NCBI RefSeq assembly: GCF_033101155.1
Contig: NZ_JAWMPX010000015.1
Location: 1 to 64,000 of the forward strand
Direction: 5' to 3'
Source of the DNA: Tropicimonas sp033101155
GTDB lineage: Bacteria > Pseudomonadota > Alphaproteobacteria > Rhodobacterales > Rhodobacteraceae
DNA length: 64,000 nt
Part shown: in pieces, positions 15,372 through 25,279 of the stretch
Layout of the letters: each line of letters begins with the position of its first letter
How positions within the stretch are numbered: position 1 is the first letter of the stretch
The notes under the pieces: generated by a model
Seen by the model: only the letters and a program-made list of their open reading frames with translations
The model's database searches: none
Told to the model about the DNA's origin: nothing
Program-made: the position numbers and the translations under genes

Positions 15372-18158
15372 TCAAGGCTGCGCCGCAGCCTGCCCGGCCT
15401 CGGCAGGTGTCGCCTCCGGTGTCGCGGCCGCTTCGCCGACATCGACCGGTGGACAGATGGTGATTTTTTCCCGCGCCTTGCCTTCGCTCGTCCAGACCCA
15501 GAGATCCCACTCAGCGGTCCGCCTTTGCGGAACTTCCGCGAACGAGAAGCTCGCGACGATGCCCCGCATGTCCGGCATGACCTCGATCCTGTCGGCCTTC
15601 TGGCCCATGAGTGTCACCACAGTGGAGCGCCACAAGCGCTCCCCGGGAATAACGAGGCTCAGGCTGAAACGTTCCTGCTCGTTCTCGATTGTCCGGATCG
15701 GACGCAGGCAATTGTTGTCCCAAAGCCGACTGAACACGTCCAGCGAGGTGCCGTTCTCACTGGCCGCCCCGAGCTGTGCCGTGTCGATCTGCGGTCCGAC
15801 GATCTCGGTTCGGTCAATGGCAATATTGTCGAGCGCGTTGTAGTCGGACGGCACCTTCAGGGTAATGGAGCGCCGCTCGACACCGTCCATGAGCTCGGAA
15901 ATACGCTGTTCGAGAGAGAGTTGATTGAATGGTGGCCGCTCGTCCCGCGACGCGGCCCGATCCGACGGGACCCGGTTGAGATCCATGAACCCCTTCCAGA
16001 CGGTCAGCTTGATCTCGTCCAGATAGGCGGGCACGGATACCAGAACCAATTGCGAGACCATCATCGGGTCCTTGAGGCCGGGTTTCACCACGGTCCAGCC
16101 AAAATCGAACAGTTCCGGCGAAATCTGCCCGACGGGGTCGTCCCAGGGATTGGGGCTGCGCAAGCGCGATTGGCCCGCCGCGAAGTTCACCACAGCCGGT
16201 TCAGCCGCGATTTCCCGGCGCGACTGCTCCACGGAGCCACCGATCTTCCCAACAAGCCCGCCGCCGGACCCGCCGGCAGCGGCTGACACGCCGGTTTCCG
16301 CCTCGGTCACGACGCCGCTCACGTCGCCGCGTGGAAAGGCAGCATAGGTGTAGCTTTCGACCTCGCTCATCTTGCGGAAGAACTCGAACGCGCCGAACCG
16401 AAGCTGGACCTGCCGCCCCGGCACGCAGGAGAAACCCTGATCCCTGGCGAACGCCTCCCAGGTGGTCTCGCTCGTGTCGAGTTCGAAATACTCCTTCAAC
16501 GCGATCGCCCTTGCGTCGGGATCCACCGGAAGCTCGAACGGGATCCCGCTGCCGCCCTGTCGACAAATGTCGTGAGAGTCGATGGGAAGCGTCTCCTTCT
16601 CGATATTCAGCAACGTCTCAGGCGTGACCGCGTTGACCTGAATACTGTGGACCTTCGAATTGCGCGGTGGGAGGACAATCCACTGGCTCGTGGACTGGCA
16701 TTCTGAACAGGACAATTGTCGTGCATCCGCGCGCGGGGCTTTTTCACCCTGGTAAAAGAAGAGCTGAACATTCGGTTCCTCAAGGCCGAAATCCACAATC
16801 ACCTCGCAGGAATCCCGGTACTCGCGTAGTTGGAAACGCGTAACCGTCTGGAAGAAACGTCCCCAAGGCTCCGGCAGCTGGCCATATCGTGTGCTGCGGT
16901 TCTCCGCCTCGACCTTCAGGAAATCACCGACCGTTACCGTCGTGTTGCTCTTTTTGTTCTCCTTCAGGTATCTGCCAAGCGCGCTGGACGGTTCATCCTT
17001 TGAAATCTTCTGGCATTCGACGGACGCATTCTCGAGGATCTGCCCCCGCAGCTCCCGCGCCAGAAAGGCATCCTCCAAAGGCAACCGCGTCACATAGGAA
17101 AGGGCCGCATCGACATATTCTGTCTGCTCCAGAAGTCTCGCGATGCCTTGACGCGCCGAGTCGTCCAGCCCCCCTGCCCCACAGAGAGGCCGCGACAGGA
17201 TTTGCGGCGTGCAGGTCTGCTCTCGGGGCCGCCATTTCTCCTCCACCCGCTGCTCGACATTGCGCCGCCAGTTCCGGAAGTAGCCGTCCACATGCGTCAG
17301 GATGGCCTCAATCCGCTTGTCCTCCTCCGGAATATCCTCCTCGTCGGCCGCACTTCGTCCCAGCCGGGTGAAAAAGCTCACGAACTCTTCCGGCGCTCTC
17401 AGAGAGGTCGCGCCATTCGGATCGGTGTAAGACAATAGGGCATCGAGGGGCGTGGGTTCCATTTTTACGACGACCGTCGGATTCAGGCGCGCATCGGAGC
17501 CGGGCAGGATCGCCGTGTCGAACTTCAGGCCAAAGACGGTGTTGCCGCTCAGGTCGTGACGGTCGTCCAGGGCATTCTCCAGGATGAGCTGGCGGATCTC
17601 GTCCCGTGCCTGCGACTGGAGCTCGAAACGGGTTGAAAATGGCACTTCCGCCAGAAGGTCGAGTGCTTTCTCGGACAGGTTTGCAGGCGGGATCGGCTCC
17701 CTATCGTCCGACCCCGGCTCCGAGATGTCCGGGCTGGTGTCGCCGGCCGCAAGGCGAAACGCGAGCTGACGTCGATCCAGTTCGGCAGCTTCGATCCAAC
17801 CGGCCTCGGTGTCGTTCACTTCCTTCAGCCGGTCGCGCAACCACGCGTCCTGAAGGTAGCGATCGTTCACAAGCCTTTGGCGCGTATAGACTTCCGGGCT
17901 TTCGACATAGATCAAGCCTGACTGGCCAGGACGATCGGGACCGCCGCGCATCGCGCTCTCGATTGCCCCACGCGCATCAAGGTATTTGGTAACGACCACA
18001 GGGGCCGCCAAGGAGCCAAGCAGGAAGAGCAGGAACACAAGCGACAGGATGAAAACGATACTGACGAAATAGCGCAATGGACCCGGCTTTTTCCAGATCC
18101 AGTTCCAAAGTTTGGCTGCCGCATTCCCGATAGCGCGTAGAAAATCCACTTTGGTCAT
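15372..18158 (-). CDS. Large membrane-anchored protein of unknown function
   Basis: 928 residues. Residues 29-55 form one membrane segment (FVSIVFILSLVFLLFLLGSL); about 870 residues follow, most likely outside the cytoplasm. That part has charged helical stretches, a CTPQILSRPLC pair and a CSECQST motif near the middle, a Gly/Ala-rich segment (AAGGSGGGLVGKIGG) and an Ala/Pro-rich end. No catalytic motif was recognised. It is the last gene of the leftward arm, 99 bases after the SGNH-caspase-M15 gene. A structural or docking part for the neighbouring enzymes is possible, but only position supports this. Confidence 0.75.
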   Translation of the reverse strand: MTKVDFLRAIGNAAAKLWNWIWKKPGPLRYFVSIVFILSLVFLLFLLGSLAAPVVVTKYLDARGAIESAMRGGPDRPGQSGLIYVESPEVYTRQRLVNDRYLQDAWLRDRLKEVNDTEAGWIEAAELDRRQLAFRLAAGDTSPDISEPGSDDREPIPPANLSEKALDLLAEVPFSTRFELQSQARDEIRQLILENALDDRHDLSGNTVFGLKFDTAILPGSDARLNPTVVVKMEPTPLDALLSYTDPNGATSLRAPEEFVSFFTRLGRSAADEEDIPEEDKRIEAILTHVDGYFRNWRRNVEQRVEEKWRPREQTCTPQILSRPLCGAGGLDDSARQGIARLLEQTEYVDAALSYVTRLPLEDAFLARELRGQILENASVECQKISKDEPSSALGRYLKENKKSNTTVTVGDFLKVEAENRSTRYGQLPEPWGRFFQTVTRFQLREYRDSCEVIVDFGLEEPNVQLFFYQGEKAPRADARQLSCSECQSTSQWIVLPPRNSKVHSIQVNAVTPETLLNIEKETLPIDSHDICRQGGSGIPFELPVDPDARAIALKEYFELDTSETTWEAFARDQGFSCVPGRQVQLRFGAFEFFRKMSEVESYTYAAFPRGDVSGVVTEAETGVSAAAGGSGGGLVGKIGGSVEQSRREIAAEPAVVNFAAGQSRLRSPNPWDDPVGQISPELFDFGWTVVKPGLKDPMMVSQLVLVSVPAYLDEIKLTVWKGFMDLNRVPSDRAASRDERPPFNQLSLEQRISELMDGVERRSITLKVPSDYNALDNIAIDRTEIVGPQIDTAQLGAASENGTSLDVFSRLWDNNCLRPIRTIENEQERFSLSLVIPGERLWRSTVVTLMGQKADRIEVMPDMRGIVASFSFAEVPQRRTAEWDLWVWTSEGKAREKITICPPVDVGEAAATPEATPAEAGQAAAQP

Positions 18159-18257
18159 CCCATTCCTAAATCAATCGACAGTACCGAAAAATCCGGTTTC
18201 GGTCGACTTTCCCCGCCTCTTTCCGGCATTTCCGAGCCCCGGCAACGCGCCTGCTCG

Positions 18258-21200
18258 CTATCCCAGATCAATATCGGCAATCAGCTTGCGTCTGTTCTCT
18301 CCGAGCCGCTCGCTGACGAGATCTCGCACTTCCCCGTAGAGCCTCGTGCTCAAATTCACTTTCTGCGCCCCCATCCAATACGTCACTTCGTTGTCACCCC
18401 AGGAAACGAAAAGCACGTTCTTGCGCTCATCCTCGTTGCGATAATGGAAGGCGCCCAGGGCCATTGCGACGACATCGCCACTCGCCTCGGCGGCGCCGAT
18501 TTGAAAATGCCCGCCCTCGGTGACCGAAGTCGCCCGGTCGAAGAGCCGGATCTGGCTGGAACTTTCCGAGAGGCTGGCAAGGGAGGACAGCGCTTGTTCG
18601 AGGATGGCGAACTGGCTCTGCGTTGCCACCGATGCGAGGATCTTCAGGATGGCGTCATGGAAGCTGGCATTCTGTGTCAGCGTGGACTGTCGCAACTCCG
18701 GTGCGCTCTCCACGGACCAGCCAAGCAGGCTCAACGTATCAAGATAGATGGTGAACCATGCCTGCACTTCCGTGACCGGGTTCTTTCGCGCCGTCGCCGC
18801 ACGCTGGGCAAACAGCGTCGACAGCAGGACATCGTCCTTCTGCTGCGGCGTCAGGTTGTCCACGAAAGAGATCACGCCAGACGCATCGATGGCCGCGTTC
18901 AGCTTCTGCTTCTTCATTGTCAGCGTCGCCGCCTCGTCGGTGTTCGACGGAGCCCGGAAAGCCGACCGGACCCTGGGCAGCGGACGCGCAGGCGCGGCGA
19001 GTTCGATGCCCTCTATCTGCGCACGCCGTTCCTGAGAACTGAGATTCGCCACCGACGGGCGCAGATCGGTCCCGGATGGCGCTCCCGCCTCGCGGAACGC
19101 GGCCGGCCAGGTCGCATCAAAGCCCCGCGTGTCGACGTGGACAAAACTGTCGTAGAGCCCGATTCCGCCACTGAACCGGTTTTCCACATCCCGCATTTGA
19201 CGCAGCGCCCAGGCCACGTCCTCCGAGGACATGCCCGGCACCTTGAAGTCGAGCGCATTGTATCTCATGTGCACACTCGCCCCGTCGCCGCCAATACAGG
19301 CGTTGTAGCCTGGTGCCCGGTAGGCACTCACGATCACCACCGGCTTGCCGATCCGTTCGCGCAACTCATCGACAACGCGCGCGGTGTTGACGACATTCCC
19401 CCACAGGTGACGTGGCGGATAGAGGTTCCGGCCGGCACAGGGCCCTGCGCCATGATGAGCGTCGCCGAGAATGACGAATTCCCCGGGCGAGAAATGCCGC
19501 AAACCGAGCGCGCCGATGAAATCGAAAAACGCCTGCGCATCCCCCCAAGTCTCTCCCGACCGAACGGACGGGTCGACGGGACTGCGCCAGGTGCCCGCCG
19601 CGATGGCCGCAACCACCGCTTCGGAGAGATCATCCGTCTCGATCCCCTCGGTGCCGGTCAGCCAATCCAGGGGCGACCCTGATGCCATCGGAGCGGTGGA
19701 CCCGCTGAGCGGGGCCGCGAGCGCAAGCTGCGCGCCGGCCCCGAGCACCGTTCCACCGGGATTTGTCCAGACGGTGAACGGCACCTGCGCAGCGAAAGCC
19801 GGGTCCTCGGCACCTGTCGAATGAAAGTTCGGGGTCTGGTCCGGACTGTCGATAGTTCTGTCAACTTCGTCGCGAAAGCTTTTGTAATTGCCGTTGAATT
19901 TTCCATCGGCCCAGACCTTCAGGACGGCCCCGGTGAACGCGCCGTGCCGCGCGCCGTCCATGGCGACCTGATGATCCTGGCATGCGGTCAGGCTCATGAC
20001 CGAGGCCTTGACCGGCGTCGTCAGCGGATTGTGGATGACCTCTTCACGGATCGCGTCGTAGTGGCTGGCGTAATCCCGATAGGCCCGTTCGTTCTGTACA
20101 AATGTGCGCGCTGCATAGGCGGCCGGGATCTGGCGAATACGCGGCGCTTGCGACCCGGGCATCGCCGCGCGGATATTGGTGCCGGAGTGGCAGCAATCGG
20201 GAACGAAGAGGATCCGCACCCCCGGCGCGAATTCGCTCCAGAGCGTGAAAAGCTCATCATCGACGATCTGGAAATCGTAGAGCAGCAGCGTTTCGTCCTT
20301 GAGATAGCCGTCGCGGTCAGGCGCCTCATCGCGGTTGAGATCCGGCATCTGCCCTCCGTGACAGGAGATCGTCCACAGGAACATGTCACCATCCTTCAAC
20401 GTCTCGGCGGCGCTGCGGATGGAGGCGACCACGGCCTCGCGGGTCGCGTCCCGGGTCAGGAGGATCTCCGCTTCGAAGCCTTGTGCGGCGGCAAGTTTCG
20501 CCATCGCCCGCGCATCGTTCTCACATGCAACCAGCGCTCCGTCCCAGCCGGCGTAATGCTGCGGATCCACCTCGTTCAGACCGCAATGCAACGATATGGC
20601 CCGCCCTGCCCGAGGCGTCGATTTCGTGGCCGGGAGTCCGCTGGCAAAGGGGCCGCCGCTGCGTGCGCGACGGGTGGGCGTGGCATTGGCGATGCGGCGG
20701 ATCTCGCGATCGAACCTGGCGGCCACATCGGCATAGCCTGCATTGGTCGGATGCAATTCGTCGAACCAACGATTGTCCCCGACGACACCTCGACAGTCGA
20801 TATAAGTGACCTGCCGGAACCGCCGCGCCATGCGCCACAGACCGCGGTTGAACCGGTCCATCATTTCCGCGGCAATCGCCTTTTGCAGTCCGCTGTCACG
20901 GATACCGCGCGTTTCCATCGGCTTGCCCAGCCAGCGGCCTGACGCGGGCACGGGGTAATCGTAGCCGTGACACAGGATCTCGACATGCGGGAATGCGCCG
21001 AGCACCTGCCGGCAGATCGTTTCGTAATGGCCAAAAGCACTGTCGAGCAGCGACTGGAAGCTGGATTTCAGGTAATCGCCGGGCCGGAGGTCAACATCGA
21101 ACTCCTCGAGATAGTCGGCCAATGCCCCTCCCGCCACGAGGTCGTTGCCACCGCCGGACAGCAGCAGGATGGACCCTCCGGTCTCCTGCAGCGCCTTGAG

Positions 21201-21614
21201 ATATTGCTGTTTCCTGGCGATCTGCTTGAGCAGGTCACCCGCCGCGCCCAGGGAATACACCGCGTAACGCTCCATGAGCTTGTCGATCGTATCATGCAGG
21301 CGCACCGGGTACTGGAACCAGCTATCGCCCTCGGAGACGATCACAGGTCCGGCATATCCACCGTTCACCTTGGCGTAATAGCGGCCGATGCGCCGGGTAT
21401 GCGCATACCAGTTGGCCAGGTTCAGCGCCGCCGCCGACCGCTCAAGGCCTTCCGGCCCCACTGGGATTTCGACCAATTCCGGATCGAGTTTGTAAACGGG
21501 CGCAAACGGTCGGGACGCTGTCTCGTCCAGAACGAAATACTGTGCGATGTCCGTGTCCGGACGCGCGGGATCGGCAACAAGGGCTTCCAATTCGTCAAGT
21601 GAAATACGTGGCAT
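18258..21614 (-). CDS. Fusion protein: SGNH hydrolase - caspase-like peptidase - M15 peptidase - unknown domain
   Basis: 1118 residues with at least three enzyme domains. (1) About 85-310, SGNH/GDSL esterase: GDSW with Ser98, GGGND with Asn157, and WFDELHPT with Asp285/His288. (2) About 338-600, caspase fold (C14): CHGGQ with His419 and DCCHSG with Cys475. (3) About 690-835, M15-type D,D-carboxypeptidase: ASVHMRYNALDF with His782/Asp789 and FVHVDTRG with His826, the zinc ligands. (4) About 890-1118, helical region then a beta-rich end, not recognised. There is no signal peptide. GGGAGG precedes the ATG at 21614. It could cut ester, protein and peptidoglycan bonds. It is third of four genes in the leftward arm. 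Confidence 0.88.
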   Translation of the reverse strand: MPRISLDELEALVADPARPDTDIAQYFVLDETASRPFAPVYKLDPELVEIPVGPEGLERSAAALNLANWYAHTRRIGRYYAKVNGGYAGPVIVSEGDSWFQYPVRLHDTIDKLMERYAVYSLGAAGDLLKQIARKQQYLKALQETGGSILLLSGGGNDLVAGGALADYLEEFDVDLRPGDYLKSSFQSLLDSAFGHYETICRQVLGAFPHVEILCHGYDYPVPASGRWLGKPMETRGIRDSGLQKAIAAEMMDRFNRGLWRMARRFRQVTYIDCRGVVGDNRWFDELHPTNAGYADVAARFDREIRRIANATPTRRARSGGPFASGLPATKSTPRAGRAISLHCGLNEVDPQHYAGWDGALVACENDARAMAKLAAAQGFEAEILLTRDATREAVVASIRSAAETLKDGDMFLWTISCHGGQMPDLNRDEAPDRDGYLKDETLLLYDFQIVDDELFTLWSEFAPGVRILFVPDCCHSGTNIRAAMPGSQAPRIRQIPAAYAARTFVQNERAYRDYASHYDAIREEVIHNPLTTPVKASVMSLTACQDHQVAMDGARHGAFTGAVLKVWADGKFNGNYKSFRDEVDRTIDSPDQTPNFHSTGAEDPAFAAQVPFTVWTNPGGTVLGAGAQLALAAPLSGSTAPMASGSPLDWLTGTEGIETDDLSEAVVAAIAAGTWRSPVDPSVRSGETWGDAQAFFDFIGALGLRHFSPGEFVILGDAHHGAGPCAGRNLYPPRHLWGNVVNTARVVDELRERIGKPVVIVSAYRAPGYNACIGGDGASVHMRYNALDFKVPGMSSEDVAWALRQMRDVENRFSGGIGLYDSFVHVDTRGFDATWPAAFREAGAPSGTDLRPSVANLSSQERRAQIEGIELAAPARPLPRVRSAFRAPSNTDEAATLTMKKQKLNAAIDASGVISFVDNLTPQQKDDVLLSTLFAQRAATARKNPVTEVQAWFTIYLDTLSLLGWSVESAPELRQSTLTQNASFHDAILKILASVATQSQFAILEQALSSLASLSESSSQIRLFDRATSVTEGGHFQIGAAEASGDVVAMALGAFHYRNEDERKNVLFVSWGDNEVTYWMGAQKVNLSTRLYGEVRDLVSERLGENRRKLIADIDLG

Positions 21615-21667
21615 TCTATCCTCCCGATTTGGACCGGCTGAGACCGCCGCCCGTCCTGATGCGTGCT

Positions 21668-23905
21668 TCAATTCGTCAGTTTCAGAATCGTCTCCAAAAT
21701 TTCTCTCTCCAGGGCCGCGTGGCGCGTCAGGTCCTGTTGCTCGATCTTGCCCGCCGCGTCCGATTGACCCGAAGGCTGGCTGATCCTGCTGAAAAGAGGG
21801 TGTTTCGTGTCGGTCTGCTCGCCCGTGTCAGCCGAAAGCGCCATTTCGCCCCGGAGGATGCAATCGGGCGCGCAGGCCATGCCCAGCATCACACGCGCCG
21901 GCGCGTCCGGCTGTGGATCGCGCCGATCCTCGAACGCGTTGGCGACAAGGTGTAAAATGGACTGGCCGTAATCTCCCAGATGGATACGGCGCTCAAGAGA
22001 ACCGTCGGGAACATAGATCCGGACCCTCGGTGGCTCGCCCACGGTCACTTCCTCGCCTTCCCCCAACACGGGTCTCGTTGCGTCATCGAGAAGGTTGACC
22101 TGGCTCTGCCACCCTTCGGCGCCGTCGTTCAGCAATTCCAGAAAATCCAGAAGCCCGCCTTGACCACGCGCGCGCAGAAGGTCGATCGCCGGAAGCGCCA
22201 GTTGCACCGATGAAACCTGGCCGGCCCGCGTCCACAGACGCGTATGGCGGGCGTTTGCCTGCATGCTTTGGGCGACCCGGGATTGCTCTCCGGCGAGGGG
22301 CATTTCAAGCCACTCGGTCAGGGGCAAGACCCCGGCGCCTTCCGTCACGATGTGCAGCGACGTGCGATATGTCTTCGCCTGGCTGGTGAGCTTGTCCAGC
22401 AGGGTATGAACATGCCCTTTCTTGCCCTGTGTGGGGGGGGGGTCCCGCGGAAAATCAAAGACCCCTTCCACGGATCGCTCCGCCGCACGTTCGATGTCGC
22501 GCCAGAACGCCCGCCCGATGCCACGGGCGCGGGTCTCGATAAGCCGGTCGAGATGGTCGGCATCCTTTCCAGCCAGCTCGCGACATTCCGCAAAAACCTG
22601 CTGCAGAACCCCCATCGCCTGTTCCACGAAGTCGTTGCACCAGAACACAGTGATCAGGAAAAGCCCCTGTTCCTGAAGCCATTTCTTGCGCCGAACTGCC
22701 GCTGGAAAGCCCTCGTCGATCGTTTCAAGGCTGCCCGCAAACCAGACCACCACGCCGTGATACCGGCGCTCCGGCGTGTTTTTCGTGGCATCCAGGCGCG
22801 CATCAAGGAAGTCCATCATCTTGTCGACTAGCTCATCTGTCGATGGATAGGCCCCCAACTCGACATGGTGACCGTCATCCAGATGGAGAAAGTGACCGAG
22901 AAGCTCTCTGCACGGAACGGAGCCCGCTTGAATGGAGCCGTATATACGGTTCGTCCCCTGCTCGCCGATGGTCAGATCGAACGCTTCGGGCGCGGTGACG
23001 CCGAGACGCAAGACCCACCCATCTCGCAGGTTTTCCGCCCAATCCGCGTATCGCCAGAGCGCGACACCATCATATCCCCGGTAACCGCCCCATTTTCCCC
23101 AGGAATTCAGAACGAGGAAGCCCTCGCGCGTGTATCCCACCAGTACCACCGCATGGGCGCCTCCCAGCGGGCGAATGCCCTGACCATGGGCAATCTTTCC
23201 GTCCGGGTCCGGAGCCTGCCAGCCCTCCGTCAATCCGGTCGAGACCAGCACCGCTCCGGTTTCGTTCAGCGCAGCGTGGTAGTGGTTCAGAACCGGCCTG
23301 AGGCGGAAATAGGCCCCCAACGAGATCTGGTGCGCAGCCTGCGCTTGTTCGACAGACGGAAAGGCCTGCTCCGCGCTGCACCCCGTTTCCCAATAGGACA
23401 GGCTTTTCCAACGGCGCGCGCGCTCCAGGGCATCCGCTATGTGACAGCCACGCGGATGATCCAGACAGACACCGTGATGGTAGAACCCCTTGATCGCCGA
23501 GCGCAGCGAACGGACACCTTCGCCAGACGGTCCCTCCGACCGGTGCGATGTCGCAAACTCACCATACGCTTCGTGAAAGCGCGCCATGCAATAGAGCATG
23601 TCCGCACTCACTTGTTCGTCCGGCTGCAATCTCCGGCCCGATTGCAGCGAACGTTGAATATCGATCAGGTTTGCCAAGGCGTAGCCAACGCAGCGCCCGT
23701 TTTCCCCCTGATCTCTCAACCCGAAAGACGGCCCCGCACCATTCGCGAAAAACACATCCGCGGGAAGGCATTCGCCTCGCAGCGTCGCCAGGCTGGGCGT
23801 GTAGTGGTAGTCGCGAAGGTCCACCCAATCCCGTCGAACACCTTCAACGGTCAGTTGGTCAATTCCGAGCTCACTTGTTTTCGACACGGCAATATGTCCC
23901 GCCAA
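21668..23905 (-). CDS. Papain-like (C1) cysteine peptidase with unknown C-terminal half
   Basis: 745 residues. Residues 25-290 form a C1A papain-like domain: oxyanion Gln66 and nucleophile Cys72 in RDQGENGRCVGYA, His251 in GGAHAVVLVGY and Asn267 in LVLNSWGKWGGYRGY, so the active site is complete. There is no propeptide or signal peptide. The C-terminal 450 residues (for example GVVVWFAGSLETIDEGF and LHIVTEGAGVLPLTEW) look alpha/beta but match no family I know. The start is uncertain: TTG at 23905 or GTG at 23887, neither with a good ribosome site. A run of ten C residues on the coding strand (22433-22442) encodes PPP near residue 490 and is prone to slippage. It lies 53 bases upstream of the caspase fusion gene. 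Confidence 0.82.
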   Translation of the reverse strand: MAGHIAVSKTSELGIDQLTVEGVRRDWVDLRDYHYTPSLATLRGECLPADVFFANGAGPSFGLRDQGENGRCVGYALANLIDIQRSLQSGRRLQPDEQVSADMLYCMARFHEAYGEFATSHRSEGPSGEGVRSLRSAIKGFYHHGVCLDHPRGCHIADALERARRWKSLSYWETGCSAEQAFPSVEQAQAAHQISLGAYFRLRPVLNHYHAALNETGAVLVSTGLTEGWQAPDPDGKIAHGQGIRPLGGAHAVVLVGYTREGFLVLNSWGKWGGYRGYDGVALWRYADWAENLRDGWVLRLGVTAPEAFDLTIGEQGTNRIYGSIQAGSVPCRELLGHFLHLDDGHHVELGAYPSTDELVDKMMDFLDARLDATKNTPERRYHGVVVWFAGSLETIDEGFPAAVRRKKWLQEQGLFLITVFWCNDFVEQAMGVLQQVFAECRELAGKDADHLDRLIETRARGIGRAFWRDIERAAERSVEGVFDFPRDPPPTQGKKGHVHTLLDKLTSQAKTYRTSLHIVTEGAGVLPLTEWLEMPLAGEQSRVAQSMQANARHTRLWTRAGQVSSVQLALPAIDLLRARGQGGLLDFLELLNDGAEGWQSQVNLLDDATRPVLGEGEEVTVGEPPRVRIYVPDGSLERRIHLGDYGQSILHLVANAFEDRRDPQPDAPARVMLGMACAPDCILRGEMALSADTGEQTDTKHPLFSRISQPSGQSDAAGKIEQQDLTRHAALEREILETILKLTN
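22433..22442 (-). repeat. 10-nt homopolymer (C10 on the coding strand) inside a gene
   Basis: Ten G in a row on the plus strand, inside the papain-like peptidase gene. A gain or loss of one base would truncate the C-terminal third while leaving the peptidase domain intact. This is the usual form of a slipped-strand phase-variation tract, although a sequencing indel is also possible here. Confidence 0.8.
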
Positions 23906-24051
23906 AGATATGCGTCAATGAAAGAAGAAATATCCGGAAACGACAAAAAGGCCCCGGCTGCCACGAATGGTTCTCTTCGGCGTCTCCTTCTTTCCGTCCG
24001 AAGTCGCGCGCCGAGAAAACCGGCCCGCATATATTCGGAAACAAGCTCGGT

Positions 24052-24999
24052 TCACTCGGTGGCGTCTGCTGGATCATCGGGCAAGGACAGGTATTCCTCG
24101 TAGCTCAAAACGCGTTCCGGCGCCGCCCCTTCCAAGAGAACGTCGGACCATGCGTTCGGGTCGCGATCTGGTCGCTGCACGTCTGCCGGAAGGAAGACGG
24201 TGTCTGCATCCGGAGGCGGAGGCGGCGCCCTGTGCGCGGGCCCGCCCGAAATACCGCTAAGGTCTTCCACGAGTTTCTTGAGACGGTCGATTTCCGCGAG
24301 AATCGCAGTGGCATCGGAGGGATCGAGCCCGGTCGCCGGCGGAGGCGTTTCCGCAAAGGGATTCGGATCTGGATCTGGAACGGCGTCGACACGCGGCTTG
24401 TATTCGATGCACCCCACAAATGACTTGCCGTAGCCGCCAATCAGGGTCGCCTTGTCCAGGCCGTTGATAATCTTGCGAGCATTCTTCCAATCGCTCTTTC
24501 CGTCCGTGAAGTAATCCTCCAGACGTTTGCCCGTGAAACTTCCGATCAGCATTCCGACGAAGGTGATTTTTACCGAGGTCTCGGCTTCAAGAGCCAAGTC
24601 CGGCATATCGTAGAGCTGATTTCCCAGACCAATGCTCTGACCACTTCTCTTGTAATTGAAACCATGTGTCAGCTGGACGAATCCACGGCCGAAATAGCTA
24701 TTTCCGTTTGCGTGCGGCAGCGCATAGTTTCGGCTTATTCGGCCCTGATTGAAAAGCCGCGTCACGGCGCGCACCGAGCAGGCATCCGAATCGCAGAACC
24801 CCTCACGCACCGCCTGCATGCGCCGGCCGGTCTCGTGGAATGCCGTTGCCAGAGCATAGGCAAGCCAGCGCTTGTCGGTCAGAACGCTCCGGGAATCCCA
24901 GAAATCAAAAAACGCTTCGAAGCCACCGACCTGGGATTGAGAGAGCGCGCCGAAAATGGCCCGATATCGTTGGTAAAAAACTTTCCTGTCAACAATCAT
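24052..24999 (-). CDS. GH19-type chitinase/lysozyme-like glycoside hydrolase with Pro-rich tail
   Basis: 315 residues. Residues 1-205 have the GH19 lysozyme-like pattern: AYALATAFHETGRRM with catalytic Glu56, YFGRGFVQLTHGFNYKR, and KIINGLDKATLIGGYGKSF. Such enzymes cleave chitin or peptidoglycan; bacterial and phage forms of this length usually act on peptidoglycan. The rest is Pro/Asp rich (PDPDPNPF, APPPPPDAD) and looks disordered. There is no signal peptide, so export would need holin-type release or a dedicated machine. It is the first gene of the leftward arm, starting 280 bases from the divergent P450 gene. Confidence 0.85.
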   Translation of the reverse strand: MIVDRKVFYQRYRAIFGALSQSQVGGFEAFFDFWDSRSVLTDKRWLAYALATAFHETGRRMQAVREGFCDSDACSVRAVTRLFNQGRISRNYALPHANGNSYFGRGFVQLTHGFNYKRSGQSIGLGNQLYDMPDLALEAETSVKITFVGMLIGSFTGKRLEDYFTDGKSDWKNARKIINGLDKATLIGGYGKSFVGCIEYKPRVDAVPDPDPNPFAETPPPATGLDPSDATAILAEIDRLKKLVEDLSGISGGPAHRAPPPPPDADTVFLPADVQRPDRDPNAWSDVLLEGAAPERVLSYEEYLSLPDDPADATE

Positions 25000-25279
25000 A
25001 ACCTGGCCTTTCCAAAGCCCATAATCCGAAATCCTACCACATATTTATGGACTTACCTAGGGTCATCCGAAAGAAATCTGGCCGGTATCGATGGCGCTTT
25101 GCGGATCACGTTCCAAGCCATTTCAATCCCGACGGTGCAGGGCTTGAATTTGGCGACATTCTGGACAGTCTCGCCCTCTCCGGAGGTCTGCCGGACGTTA
25201 CGTAAATTCCTTGTTTGAGCAAACACCGGCTTCATGTACACTTTTCGTGTTGATTAAGATCTTTTTGTCGGAGCATTTC
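25000..25279. promoter_or_regulatory. Shared divergent promoter region of the multi-enzyme island
   Basis: 280 bases between the GH19 gene (leftward) and the GST-P450 gene (rightward). It is noticeably richer in A/T than the coding sequence on either side and holds no supported gene. Both arms should be transcribed from here, so it is where common control of the island would act. No operator was recognised by eye. Confidence 0.55.
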
